Below are positions 24,412-33,429 of a stretch of 64,000 bases of DNA, one piece after another. Under the pieces are notes generated by a model. The model made no database searches. It worked only from the letters and a program-made list of their open reading frames with translations, and was not told the DNA's origin. The stretch is taken from positions 79,225-143,224 of the forward strand of contig DASXVJ010000034.1 in assembly GCA_036504335.1 (NCBI GenBank). The letters run 5' to 3'. The stretch comes from Fen-183 sp036504335. Its GTDB lineage: Bacteria; Acidobacteriota; Thermoanaerobaculia; UBA5066. The first letter of the stretch is position 1, and every line of letters begins with the position of its first letter. The position numbers and the translations under genes were made by a program.

Positions 24412-27400
24412 TCACTCCGGTCGGCAACGCACGGCAACAGGCCCGAGGAAGTTGAAATGCAATTCGAGGGTGACCCTTGAACTCCTGCCAATACGGCTCC
24501 AGTCGGCGCTGTCAGATTCAGCGCCAGATGCGAAGGCCTCTTGTCGGGAGGAGTCGAGTTCGATGAACGCGTACCCCGGTTCTAGCTTTGTCACCGTACC
24601 CGACATTCGTCTTGGGGCACCGTTTTCGTCAACTACGGCCCCTCGATGGGCTCGTTTCTCTCGATGCGGGAGGTCAGCGTCACGAAGGGTCGAAAAGAGT
24701 GCGAGAGCCTCTGTGTACGAGCGTTCGAGGAACAGCAGACGCGCGTACCAGAATTGCGCCTGGAAGTTGCTGTCACCAGCGATGAACGACCGCCTCAGAT
24801 GGAACTTAATGTCTGGATGGCTCCATCCCTGCGGTGTCCGCGCGAGGGTCGACGCAAGCTGGAAATGGAGGTCCTTGCTCGAAGAATTGTTCCGAACGCC
24901 CTCCTTTAGCGTATCTATCGCCTTCTCGAGTTGTTGATTTTCGAGATACTGTCGCGCTAAGCGAGAGGCAATGTAGGGGCTATGCTTATTGACGGCAAAC
25001 GTGCGCTCGAGCGTCGCTAGTGCTTGTGGCCTCTCATTCAGTAACACGCGAAAACGTGCTTCTGCATCTCGGATGAACTCGTCGTCTGGGAAGCGTTCCA
25101 CAGCGCGTGCGAGTGCTCGTTCGAATGATGACACTGCGCGCTCCGTCGCCGAGACGTCAGCCTGATCAGTGTCTTCCAATTCTTCGAGAATAGCCTTCAG
25201 CAACGTATGGTGAGGAAAGCTCGAAGCGGGTGAATCAACGATCATTGACTGAGCGAGTTCCTGGGCCCGCAGCCTGTAGGCCTGTCGTTTAACTGGGTTA
25301 GACGCGGACTGCGATCTTCGCAGCGCCAATTCAGCCTGCGAGTGCATTAGGCTTCTATTCCGCGGCATCAAGACACGCGCCTTGTCGAGTAACAGCTCGG
25401 CTCGGCCAAGATCGCCATGATCCGTATGCATTTCGAAGAGAGCTTGCTGCTGGAATAGCTGCGCGTCATCACCGACGCGCTCAACGGCAGCCGAGTAGAG
25501 TCTGCGGATCATCGTGGACTCCGGAAACAAAGCCTTCATCGCACGATGGTTAAGCAGTCTTAGGAGGGCGTCCCGATCGACGGAATAGTCGACATCGAGA
25601 GCCCCAATCACTCGGTGGTACTCAGCGAAGCGACCCTCCGCGTCGGCTAAAACCTGTTCGAATACGAGCTCCGCAACATGGGGATGACGCGTCTCGTAGA
25701 CAACATCTTGGCCGGAGTCGGCCTGCCTCGCAAATACTACAAACTCGAGGGGCTTAAACAGCCGATCCCGAAACTCCCTAAACGGAATTCCATGAATCCT
25801 CGAAATGAGGCCCGCTCTGGTCGGGGCTCGCAGCCGATGTAGCAGCGCAACTGTCAGATAGAGGTCTCTAGCTTCGGGAAGAGCGATCGACTTAAATTCG
25901 TCGAGAATGATCTCGCTGAACGGCTTTCCAAACGTCGCCTCGTGTAGCGCAACGAGAATCTGTCGCCCGGCCTGCTCTTGGAGTTCCAGGGTCTGCTGTT
26001 CACGTGTCATGCCTGCAAGGTGGCCAAGGGAATCATGCTCTGTTAGCTTGTCAAGCAATGCGGCGATTTCCGCGGCGTTGAGATAAGGGACCTCATGCAC
26101 GGAAACCACGTGCGGCTCTAGAACCGCGCATGAACTATTCCACTCGTGATGGCGTTCGGCGCCGACGACTGTCAGTGGCAGCCGATCTCGCCGCGCAGCC
26201 AAAAGAACAGCATCGACGTCCCCGGCATGGTCAGCGAGGCCGTCAATGAAGAGGAAGATGCGCTTCTGAGTGAGCCGGTGGAGTTCCCGGAGGGGAGGGA
26301 ATGAGAGCGTTCCAGACCTTCTTAGGAAGAGGACGAGACCGTCAAATGATGTCGCGAGATCCCATGCTACGCGATGCAGGATCACCGACTTCCCTGATCC
26401 TGCGTGCCCTTTGAGCAAAACGAGGTCCTGCTCTGCGTCCCTGCGCGCTACAGGCGGGAATACGAGGCCTTGAAGAAGCGCCTCCGTCGTAGACCTCGGT
26501 ATGTCTAGGCGATGTTGTATCGGCCCCCAGTCCGTGAAGTAACCTTTGAAGAATGCGGCCGGCGTGGGTGGAGCGGCGGCTATTCCGCTATGCAGGAACT
26601 CGAGGTCATTGTCTAGCGCCTGCGCTACCTCCGCACCGAGGACGGTGTCTGGTGCGACAGCAAAGAGCCGGGAAATGGGGTGCTGTGTAGCGATATGTGA
26701 CTGAAGCGCCCTCAGAGGCCGAGGACTCGCACTGTCGAGCCTCGCCATAAACGAGTCGAACGTGGCATCGATGCATGTAACGCGTCTGCTTTCCCAGAAG
26801 CGCTTATCAGGCTCAGAAAGCCCGGGAACTACCAGGTAGAAACGGGGCCGAGCAGAGCCAAGACTGTCTAGTTCTAGCAGGATAGCCCGGATGTCCGGAT
26901 CGGCCATGCTATGACCGATGAAAACGAAAGAGTACTCGAATGCAAAGTCCTTTAGACGCTCGAACAACCGAGAGCGGTTTTTCCGGTGCGCAACATATTG
27001 GTCGGTGGTGAGGATCAAGGGGCAGGACGTATCCTCGATATCAGTAATGCAGCCGTGAAGCTTGATAAACATCACGCCATCGGGCGTCGCCGAAAGGCGT
27101 GCGTCAACGGGCTGTCCATTCTTGAGGAACGTTACGGCCGTCTGAAGGCGGTCGGGAACGGCCTGGTAGGCGCGCTCAATGAGAAGGTCGTAGTTGGTTG
27201 TGGCAATGGCCTTCCATCGGAAGCGCGGCATTAGCAGGTGAGCAGCCGATGGCACAAATCGAGTAAGGCAGTCGCGAATGAACGACTGAACCCTGACGAG
27301 GTTCGTCTCAGAGATGGCAAGCTCAGCTACCTGAGAAAGGGGACGTCCAACGTGGCTCGGGAGCAAGAACTCCTTCGCCAGCATTGAAGCTAACTGAAAG

Positions 27401-27543
27401 CCGTCTGGAGGTGGGTTACCCTCGGGGTCGCAGGCGGACCGAGAAGCTCCGGCACCCAGAAACAGCACTAACCTTCCGTTAGCGGCTTCATTGAGCAGAG
27501 GTTGAGGCAGATGACCGAATGTGTCTGATGTGGCGTCGGCCAT
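24412..27543 (-). CDS. SIR2-NTPase-TPR protein, probable antiphage defence gene
   Basis: A 1043-residue multidomain protein. Residues 20-270 form a SIR2-like domain: LFLGAGAS (27-34), TTNYD (115-119) with the catalytic Asn, KLHG with His163, and FIGHSMADPDIR. A STAND-like P-loop NTPase follows: GHAGSGKS at 379-386 and the Walker B FLFIDG at 430-435. Residues 650-970 are TPR-like helices, and the last 60 resemble a cold-shock or S1-type barrel (GTVTKLEPGYAFIELD). SIR2-STAND proteins such as Avs5 sense phage proteins and deplete NAD. The gene is visibly less GC-rich than its neighbours and stands alone, as expected for an acquired defence gene. Confidence 0.8.
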   Translation of the reverse strand: MADATSDTFGHLPQPLLNEAANGRLVLFLGAGASRSACDPEGNPPPDGFQLASMLAKEFLLPSHVGRPLSQVAELAISETNLVRVQSFIRDCLTRFVPSAAHLLMPRFRWKAIATTNYDLLIERAYQAVPDRLQTAVTFLKNGQPVDARLSATPDGVMFIKLHGCITDIEDTSCPLILTTDQYVAHRKNRSRLFERLKDFAFEYSFVFIGHSMADPDIRAILLELDSLGSARPRFYLVVPGLSEPDKRFWESRRVTCIDATFDSFMARLDSASPRPLRALQSHIATQHPISRLFAVAPDTVLGAEVAQALDNDLEFLHSGIAAAPPTPAAFFKGYFTDWGPIQHRLDIPRSTTEALLQGLVFPPVARRDAEQDLVLLKGHAGSGKSVILHRVAWDLATSFDGLVLFLRRSGTLSFPPLRELHRLTQKRIFLFIDGLADHAGDVDAVLLAARRDRLPLTVVGAERHHEWNSSCAVLEPHVVSVHEVPYLNAAEIAALLDKLTEHDSLGHLAGMTREQQTLELQEQAGRQILVALHEATFGKPFSEIILDEFKSIALPEARDLYLTVALLHRLRAPTRAGLISRIHGIPFREFRDRLFKPLEFVVFARQADSGQDVVYETRHPHVAELVFEQVLADAEGRFAEYHRVIGALDVDYSVDRDALLRLLNHRAMKALFPESTMIRRLYSAAVERVGDDAQLFQQQALFEMHTDHGDLGRAELLLDKARVLMPRNRSLMHSQAELALRRSQSASNPVKRQAYRLRAQELAQSMIVDSPASSFPHHTLLKAILEELEDTDQADVSATERAVSSFERALARAVERFPDDEFIRDAEARFRVLLNERPQALATLERTFAVNKHSPYIASRLARQYLENQQLEKAIDTLKEGVRNNSSSKDLHFQLASTLARTPQGWSHPDIKFHLRRSFIAGDSNFQAQFWYARLLFLERSYTEALALFSTLRDADLPHREKRAHRGAVVDENGAPRRMSGTVTKLEPGYAFIELDSSRQEAFASGAESDSADWSRIGRSSRVTLELHFNFLGPVAVRCRPE

Positions 27544-27648
27544 GTCCCAAGTCTATACGAGCTTGCGGAGGGTTAGACTCGATTGGGAGCGCATCCCGTC
27601 GCCCTAATTGGAGCTTAGAGCACGCCCTTAGAGATTCTAGATTCGTCG

Positions 27649-28446
27649 TTAAGTCTCGTTCCTGGTATATCCCGGGCGTCGGTCCTTCAACGCCGGGAAC
27701 TTCGCGCGTGCGTCGGCCACCGCGGCGGGATCGACGTCGGCGACGAGGACCGTCTGCGTCTCGGCTGCGCTGACGAGCGTCTCGCCCCACGGCGACGTCA
27801 CGGAGGAGTCGCCCATGTGCCGATTGCCCTTGCCGTCCTCTCCCACGCGGTTCACGCCCGCCACGTAGCAGAGGTTCTCGATTGCCCGCGCCTGCAGGAG
27901 CAGCCGCCAGTGGGCACGGCGGCGCTCGGGCCAGTTCGCGACGACCGCGAAGAGGTCCGTCGACTCCGCCGCCAGGCGGAAGGCCTCGGGGAAGCGCAGG
28001 TCGTAGCAGATCTGAGGGGTCACGCGCACGCCTTCGATCTCCCAGGTGACGACCTTCGCCCCCTTCGCGTAGACCGCGTCCTCGCCCGCGAAGGAGAACG
28101 GGTGGAGCTTCGTGTACCGGGAGACGTCGCCCTCGGGCGTCACCCAGAGCGCGTTGTTGCACGGCAGCGGCGACGGCGCGCCCGAGGCGTCGCACGTCTC
28201 GGCGAGGCCCGCGACGAGGTGCAGCCCGAGGCCTCGCGCCGTCCCGCGCAGCCACTGCTCGCTCGGCCCGCCCGGCGGCTGCGCGATCTTCCCGCCGTCC
28301 ATCGAGAAGCCCGTCGCGAACATCTCCGGCAGGAGCGCAAGCGACGCGCCGTCGTCGGCCGCGCGCTTGAGCAGCTTCGCGGCGCCGGCGTGGTTGGACT
28401 TCCAGTCCTCCCAGGCGAGGTCCATCTGGAGGAGGGCGATGCGCAC
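27649..28446 (-). CDS. Carbon-nitrogen hydrolase (omega-amidase/YafV-like)
   Basis: A 265-residue nitrilase-superfamily enzyme. The catalytic triad is complete: Glu41 in LLPEMFATGFSM, Lys113 in RYTKLHPFSFAGE and Cys147 in VTPQICYDLRFPE. The KLHPFSFAGED block is typical of omega-amidase and YafV-type proteins, which hydrolyse 2-oxoglutaramate or 2-oxosuccinamate. It is read in the same direction as the FAD dehydrogenase upstream, with seven bases between, so the pair is probably an operon. The 105 bases after it separate it from the SIR2 gene. Confidence 0.88.
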   Translation of the reverse strand: MRIALLQMDLAWEDWKSNHAGAAKLLKRAADDGASLALLPEMFATGFSMDGGKIAQPPGGPSEQWLRGTARGLGLHLVAGLAETCDASGAPSPLPCNNALWVTPEGDVSRYTKLHPFSFAGEDAVYAKGAKVVTWEIEGVRVTPQICYDLRFPEAFRLAAESTDLFAVVANWPERRRAHWRLLLQARAIENLCYVAGVNRVGEDGKGNRHMGDSSVTSPWGETLVSAAETQTVLVADVDPAAVADARAKFPALKDRRPGYTRNET

Positions 28447-28453
28447 GGCAGGA

Positions 28454-31306
28454 TTATGGACGCGTCGCGCGTTCGACGAGATGGACGAAGGAGCGGTAGC
28501 GCTCGCCGGTCGCGCGCGAGAGGCCCGCCTCGCACGTGCGGCTGGAAGACCAGTGCCCCGCGCCGCCGGCGACCCTCGCCTCTTTCACCTCTGCGGCCTC
28601 GAGGCGCGTCGCCGAGGCCGTCAGCTCGGGGACGAGGAAGCCGCGGTCGCCCGCGAAGCCGCAGCAGCCCGCGTCCCTCGGGACCACGGCCGTCTCCGCG
28701 CATGCGCGGGCCACGGCCTCGAGCTTCGGGACGAGGCCCATCTTCACGAGCGAGCAGACCGGGTGCAGGACGGCCGACGGCTCCTTCTTCGTCACGGCGA
28801 GCTTCGGCAGCAGGACGTCGTGGACGAAGGCGACGCCGTCGAGGATCGTGAGGGCGTCGAAGCGCTTCCGGTTCTCCTCCGTGAGGGCCTCGCGCGCGTG
28901 GAGCAGCCCATACGTACATGGAGAGGCGTCGACAAAGACGGGAACGCGCCCGGAGTCCGACCAGCGCCAGAAGGCCGCGATCGCGCGGTTCGCGGCGAGG
29001 GCATGCGCCTCGGCGTAGCCCTTCGACGAGAACGGGACGCCGCAGCACGTCCCGGGCGCGTCCGGAGGAACGTGGATGGCGACGCCCGCGCGCTCCGCGA
29101 GGCTGACGAGCGTGTCGACGAGCGGCGGCGTGTCGTCGCCGGCCTCGGGCCCCATCGTCCGAGAGAGGCAGGACGGGAAGTAGATCGCCTGCGTCCCGGC
29201 CGCGGACGTCCGCGCGCGAGGCCTCTTGGCGGCCCGCGGCATCTCGGCGCTCCAGAGCGGGAAGGAATCGCCCGCCGCCGTCCGCAGCGCCCTCGTCAGG
29301 CTTGTCATCGCCCGGGCCCCGAAGAGCGCCTGCACGGCGTGCCCGGCCCTCAGGCCCGTGCGGAGCGCGGGCTCGACGAGCCCGAAGAAGCGCGCGACGA
29401 ACGCCGCCGCCTTGCGCGCCGCGGGCGGGTGCCGGAGCGCGCGGAACCTCTTCGTGAGCTGGCCCGTGTCGATCTTCACCGGGCACGCGGTCGCGCAGAG
29501 CCCGTCCACGGCGCACGTGTCGAGCGCGTCGTACGGGAAGTCGGCCTCGATGCTCGCCCTGAGCACGGCGTCACTCCGCGTCCCGTCGAGGCGCGCGAGC
29601 TCGCGGCGCACGACGATGCGCTGGCGCGGCGTGAGCGTGAGGTCGCGGCTCGGGCACAGCGGCTCGCAGAAGCCGCACTCGATGCAGCGGTCGACCTCCT
29701 CCTCGACGGACGGCAGCGGTTTGAGGTCTTTGAGGTGCGCGCGCGGGTCGTCGTTCACGACGACGCCGGGGTTGAGGAGGCCGGCGGGGTCGGCGAGCTC
29801 CTTGACGCGCTTCATCACGGCGTACGCCTCGGGCCCCCACTCCGTCTCCACGAACGGCGCCATGTTCCGGCCCGTGCCGTGCTCGGCCTTCAACGCGCCG
29901 TCGTAGCGCCCGACGACGAGGCGGACGACGTCGTCCATGAAGCGCGCGTACTGGTCGACGGCGCGGCGGTCGCGGAACGACTGCGAGAGGACGAAGTGCA
30001 GGTTCCCGTCGCGCGCGTGGCCGAAGATGATCGCGTCGGCGTAGCCGTGCTTCGCGAAGAGGGCCGTGAGGTCCGTCGCGGCGTCGGCGAGGCGCTCCAC
30101 GGGGAAGGCGACGTCCTCGATGATCACGGTCGTCCCGCTCTTCCTCACGGCGCCGACGGACGGGAACATCCCCTTCCGCACGTGCCAGAGGCGCGCCTGC
30201 TCGGCGTCGTCGTGCGTGAAGCGCGCCTGTTCGACGAGAGCGAGGCCGGCCGCCGCCGCGTCCGCGGCGCGGGCGAGATCCTCGCGCTCGTCCTCGCCCG
30301 CCGCCTGGAATTCCGCGAGGAGGCCGGCGGCGCCGGCGGGAAGTGCGCGCAGGGCCGCGGGAACGCCCGGCTCGTTCTCGACCGAGCGCAGGGCCGCCCG
30401 GTCCATGACCTCCAGCGCCTTCGCGCCCGCCGCGTTGAGCGGGACGATGGCGGAGCAGGCCGCGTGGAGATCGGGGAAAAGGAGCAGGCCCGTGACCTTG
30501 ACCGGGAGGTCGGGCACGGTGGCGAGGACCGCCTCGGAAAGGAACGCGAGCGTTCCCTCCGACCCCACGAGAAGGTGCGCGAAGACGTCCACCGGGCGCT
30601 CGAAGTCGAGGAACGCGTTGAGCGCGTAGCCGGTCGTGTTCTTCGTGCGGTACTTCGCGCGGATGCGCGCGGCGAGCGCCGCGTCGGAGGCGACGCGCGC
30701 GCGGAGGTCGGCGAGGCCCTGCCAGAGCGCCGGCTCCTTCGCGCGGAGGACGTCGTCCGCCTCGGGCCGGGCCGTGTCGATGGCCGTGCCGGACGGCAGG
30801 ACAAACGTCAGCGACGTGAGCGTGTGGTACGCGTTCTGCGCCACGCCGCAGCACATCCCGCTCGCGTTGTTCGCGACGATTCCGCCGAGCGTGCACGTCG
30901 CGATGGAAGCGGGATCGGGCCCGATCTTCCGGCCGAACGGCGCGAGGGCGCGGTTCGCGTGGGCGCCGATCACGCCGGGCTGGACGCGGATGCGCGCGCC
31001 GCCGTCCTCGACGGCGAGGCCGCGGAAGCCGCGAGCCGTCTCGACGAGAACGCCGTCCGTGACGGACTGGCCCGAGAGGCTCGTCCCGGCCGAGCGGAAG
31101 ACGAGCGGCACGCCGTGCGCGCGCGAGACGGCGAAGAGGCGCCGGACCTCGTCCGCGCTTTTCGCGTGGACGACGGCGAGGGGCACGAGGCGGTAGAAGC
31201 TCGCGTCCGAGGCCCACGCGATCCGGTCGATCGCGCGCGTGAGGACGCGCGACTCACCGACAGCCGCGGCGAGTGCGGCGGCGAGCGGCGCCGGAGTCTC
31301 GTCCAT
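28454..31306 (-). CDS. FAD-linked oxidase fused to Fe-S/CCG subunit (D-2-hydroxyacid dehydrogenase type)
   Basis: A 950-residue fusion. The N-terminal half is a VAO-type FAD domain (VFRSAGTSLSGQSVTDGVLVE, ASIATCTLGGIVANNASGM) plus its C-terminal lobe (HARDGNLHFVL, KAEHGTGRN). The second half is a GlcF-like module with two 4Fe-4S motifs (CIECGFCEPLCPSRD, then CAVDGLCATACPVK) and two CCG heterodisulfide-reductase-type domains (GTCCGVPF and GCCGFAG). This matches the YdiJ or D-lactate dehydrogenase type that oxidises a D-2-hydroxyacid and passes electrons to quinone. The substrate (D-lactate, D-2-hydroxyglutarate or glycolate) is undecided. It is divergent to leuC. Confidence 0.88.
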   Translation of the reverse strand: MDETPAPLAAALAAAVGESRVLTRAIDRIAWASDASFYRLVPLAVVHAKSADEVRRLFAVSRAHGVPLVFRSAGTSLSGQSVTDGVLVETARGFRGLAVEDGGARIRVQPGVIGAHANRALAPFGRKIGPDPASIATCTLGGIVANNASGMCCGVAQNAYHTLTSLTFVLPSGTAIDTARPEADDVLRAKEPALWQGLADLRARVASDAALAARIRAKYRTKNTTGYALNAFLDFERPVDVFAHLLVGSEGTLAFLSEAVLATVPDLPVKVTGLLLFPDLHAACSAIVPLNAAGAKALEVMDRAALRSVENEPGVPAALRALPAGAAGLLAEFQAAGEDEREDLARAADAAAAGLALVEQARFTHDDAEQARLWHVRKGMFPSVGAVRKSGTTVIIEDVAFPVERLADAATDLTALFAKHGYADAIIFGHARDGNLHFVLSQSFRDRRAVDQYARFMDDVVRLVVGRYDGALKAEHGTGRNMAPFVETEWGPEAYAVMKRVKELADPAGLLNPGVVVNDDPRAHLKDLKPLPSVEEEVDRCIECGFCEPLCPSRDLTLTPRQRIVVRRELARLDGTRSDAVLRASIEADFPYDALDTCAVDGLCATACPVKIDTGQLTKRFRALRHPPAARKAAAFVARFFGLVEPALRTGLRAGHAVQALFGARAMTSLTRALRTAAGDSFPLWSAEMPRAAKRPRARTSAAGTQAIYFPSCLSRTMGPEAGDDTPPLVDTLVSLAERAGVAIHVPPDAPGTCCGVPFSSKGYAEAHALAANRAIAAFWRWSDSGRVPVFVDASPCTYGLLHAREALTEENRKRFDALTILDGVAFVHDVLLPKLAVTKKEPSAVLHPVCSLVKMGLVPKLEAVARACAETAVVPRDAGCCGFAGDRGFLVPELTASATRLEAAEVKEARVAGGAGHWSSSRTCEAGLSRATGERYRSFVHLVERATRP

Positions 31307-31363
31307 TGCGTTCGATCGTAGCGTGGACGCCGGGGCGTCGGGGCGTAGACGATGGGATCATCA

Positions 31364-31388
31364 TTCGAAGAAATCTTCTCTTCTCCTT
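31364..31388 (+). promoter_or_regulatory. Pyrimidine-rich motif upstream of leuC
   Basis: TTCGAAGAAATCTTCTCTTC followed by TCCTT lies 18 bases before the leuC ATG. Nearly the same sequence lies in the ilv leader at 35666-35690. The two are the only copies next to branched-chain amino acid genes, so a shared control element is possible. Confidence 0.4.
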
Positions 31389-31405
31389 TTGCTACGCTGG
31401 CGGCG

Positions 31406-32818
31406 ATGGGCCGCTCGCTCCTCTCCAAGGTGTGGGACCTCCACGCCGTCCGGACGCTCCCGACGGGGCAGACGCAGCTCTTCGTGGGCCTGCACCTCGT
31501 CCACGAGGTCACGAGCCCCCAGGCGTTCGCGATGCTGCGCGAGAACGGCTGGAAGGTGGCGTTCCCGTCGCGCACGGTCGCGACGGTGGACCACATCATT
31601 CCGACGGAGAGCCTCGCGCGCCCGTTCGCCGACGCGCAGGCCGAGGAGATGCTCGTCTCCCTGCAGAGGAACTGCCGCGACTTCGGCGTTCCGCTCTACG
31701 ACCTCGGCGCGCCGGAGCAGGGGATCGTCCACGTCGTCGGCCCCGAGCTCGGCTTCACGCAGCCGGGGATGACGATCGCGTGCGGCGACAGCCACACGTC
31801 CACGCACGGCGCGTTCGGCGCGCTCGCGTTCGGGATCGGCACCTCGCAGGTGCGGGACGTCCTCGCTTCGCAGTGCCTCGCGATGGACCCGATGAAGCTC
31901 CGCCGCGTCGACGTGACGGGCCGCCTCGCGCCCGGCGTCTACGCCAAGGACGTCATCCTCGCGATCATCCGGACGCTCGGCGTGAAGGGCGGCGTGGGCT
32001 ACGCGTACGAGTACGGCGGCGAGGCCGTGGACGCGATGTCGATGGACGAGAGGATGACGCTCTGCAACATGTCGATCGAGGGCGGCGCGCGCGCGGGCTA
32101 CGTGAACCCCGACGCGACGACGTTCGCGTACCTGAAGGGCCGCCCCGCCGCGCCGAAGGGCGAGGCGTGGGACCGCGCCGTCGCGTGGTGGGCCTCGATG
32201 GCGTCCGACGCGGACGCTGCCTACGACAGCCGGGCGACGCTGGACGGCGGGGCCCTCGAGCCGCACGTGACGTGGGGGATCAACCCTTCGCAGAGCGCGG
32301 GGATCTCCGGGCGCGTGCCGAAGGCGGCCGACGCCGGGCCCGAAGGGCGCGCGCAGATCGCCGAGGCGCTGGAATACATGGGCTTCGCGGGCGGCGAGGC
32401 GATCGCGGGGACGAAGATCGACGTCGCGTTCATCGGCTCGTGCACGAACGGCCGCCTCTCGGACCTGCGCGAGGCCGCGCGCGTCGTGAAGGGCCGGAAG
32501 GTCGCGAAGGGCGTCAAGGCGCTCGCGGTGCCCGGCTCGAACGCCGTGCGCGCCGCCGCCGAGAAAGAGGGCCTCGACGTCGTCTTCCGGGAGGCGGGCT
32601 TCGAGTGGCGCGGCGCGGGGTGCTCGATGTGCCTCGCGATGAACCCCGACCGGCTCGAAGGGCGGCAGGTGTGTGCGTCGTCCTCGAACCGCAACTTCAA
32701 GGGCCGGCAGGGCAGTCCGACGGGCCGCACGCTCCTCATGAGCCCGGCCATGGTGGCCGCCGCGGCCGTCGCGGGCGAGGTCGCCGACGTGCGGACGCTG
32801 CTCGGGGGCGCGCGATGA
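31406..32818 (+). CDS. leuC: 3-isopropylmalate dehydratase large subunit
   Basis: A 470-residue aconitase-family protein. The 4Fe-4S cysteines are in FIGSCTNGRLSDLREA and in GCSMCLAMNPDRL. The block GDSHTSTHGAFGALAFGIGTSQV is diagnostic for LeuC. With LeuD it isomerises 2-isopropylmalate to 3-isopropylmalate in leucine synthesis. The ATG at 31406 (MGRSLLSKVWDLHAV) matches the family start; an upstream in-frame ATG at 31352 would run through a promoter-like motif. It overlaps leuD by four bases. Leucine genes leuA and leuB sit 8 kb away in the ilv operon. Confidence 0.95.
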   Translation: MGRSLLSKVWDLHAVRTLPTGQTQLFVGLHLVHEVTSPQAFAMLRENGWKVAFPSRTVATVDHIIPTESLARPFADAQAEEMLVSLQRNCRDFGVPLYDLGAPEQGIVHVVGPELGFTQPGMTIACGDSHTSTHGAFGALAFGIGTSQVRDVLASQCLAMDPMKLRRVDVTGRLAPGVYAKDVILAIIRTLGVKGGVGYAYEYGGEAVDAMSMDERMTLCNMSIEGGARAGYVNPDATTFAYLKGRPAAPKGEAWDRAVAWWASMASDADAAYDSRATLDGGALEPHVTWGINPSQSAGISGRVPKAADAGPEGRAQIAEALEYMGFAGGEAIAGTKIDVAFIGSCTNGRLSDLREAARVVKGRKVAKGVKALAVPGSNAVRAAAEKEGLDVVFREAGFEWRGAGCSMCLAMNPDRLEGRQVCASSSNRNFKGRQGSPTGRTLLMSPAMVAAAAVAGEVADVRTLLGGAR

Positions 32819-33420
32819 GCCTGCCCGCGATCCGCCGCGTCTCGGGCACGGCCCGCCCGCTCCGCGGCGACGACATCGACACGGACCGAATCATCCCGGC
32901 GCGCTTTCTCGTCTCCGTCACGTTCGACGGCCTCGGCGCACACGCGTTCGAGGACGACCGGAAGGCGTCGCGGGCGCGGGGCGAGGTCCACCCCTTCGAC
33001 GACGCGCGCTTCTCCGGCGCGTCGCTCCTCCTCGTGAACCGCAACTTCGGCTGCGGCTCCTCCCGCGAGCACGCGCCGCAGGCGCTCCTGCGCGGCGGGA
33101 TCAAGGCGGTCGTGGGCGAGTCGTACTCGGAGATCTTCTTCGGGAACTCCGTCGCGATCGGGCTGCCGTGCGTGACGCTGCCGCACGACGCGATGGCGGC
33201 TCTGCAGACGTTCGTCGCGCGGGACCCCGAGCGGATGCTCGCCCTCGACCTCGAGACGAAGACGCTCGCGGCGGGCGAGGCGACGTTCGAGGTTGCGATG
33301 CCCGAGAACGCGCGCCAGGCATTCCTCTCCGGGCACTGGGACGGCACCTCGATGCTCCTCGACCGCTTCGAGGCGGTCGAGGAGCTGGCGAAGCGCCTGC
33401 CCTACGTGGCCGGGTTCTAG
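32815..33420 (+). CDS. leuD: 3-isopropylmalate dehydratase small subunit
   Basis: A 201-residue swivel subunit. The family motifs are DDIDTDRIIPARFL, RNFGCGSSREHAPQAL and SYSEIFFGNSVAIGLP. It pairs with LeuC. The start overlaps the leuC stop (ATGA), which ensures equal expression. The C-terminal half (SGHWDGTSMLLDRF) is complete, so nothing suggests truncation. It converges on the endonuclease/phosphatase-like gene, whose stop lies ten bases downstream. Confidence 0.95.
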   Translation: MSLPAIRRVSGTARPLRGDDIDTDRIIPARFLVSVTFDGLGAHAFEDDRKASRARGEVHPFDDARFSGASLLLVNRNFGCGSSREHAPQALLRGGIKAVVGESYSEIFFGNSVAIGLPCVTLPHDAMAALQTFVARDPERMLALDLETKTLAAGEATFEVAMPENARQAFLSGHWDGTSMLLDRFEAVEELAKRLPYVAGF

Positions 33421-33429
33421 TTCAGGAGC

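Noticed and set aside
24412..24909. Short plus-strand frames inside the SIR2 gene
   Set aside because: They overlap the conserved C-terminal part of a clear minus-strand gene and show no motif.
31352..31405. In-frame upstream start of leuC, or a leucine leader peptide there
   Set aside because: The peptide lacks a run of Leu, Val or Ile codons and no terminator follows; the family start is at 31406.
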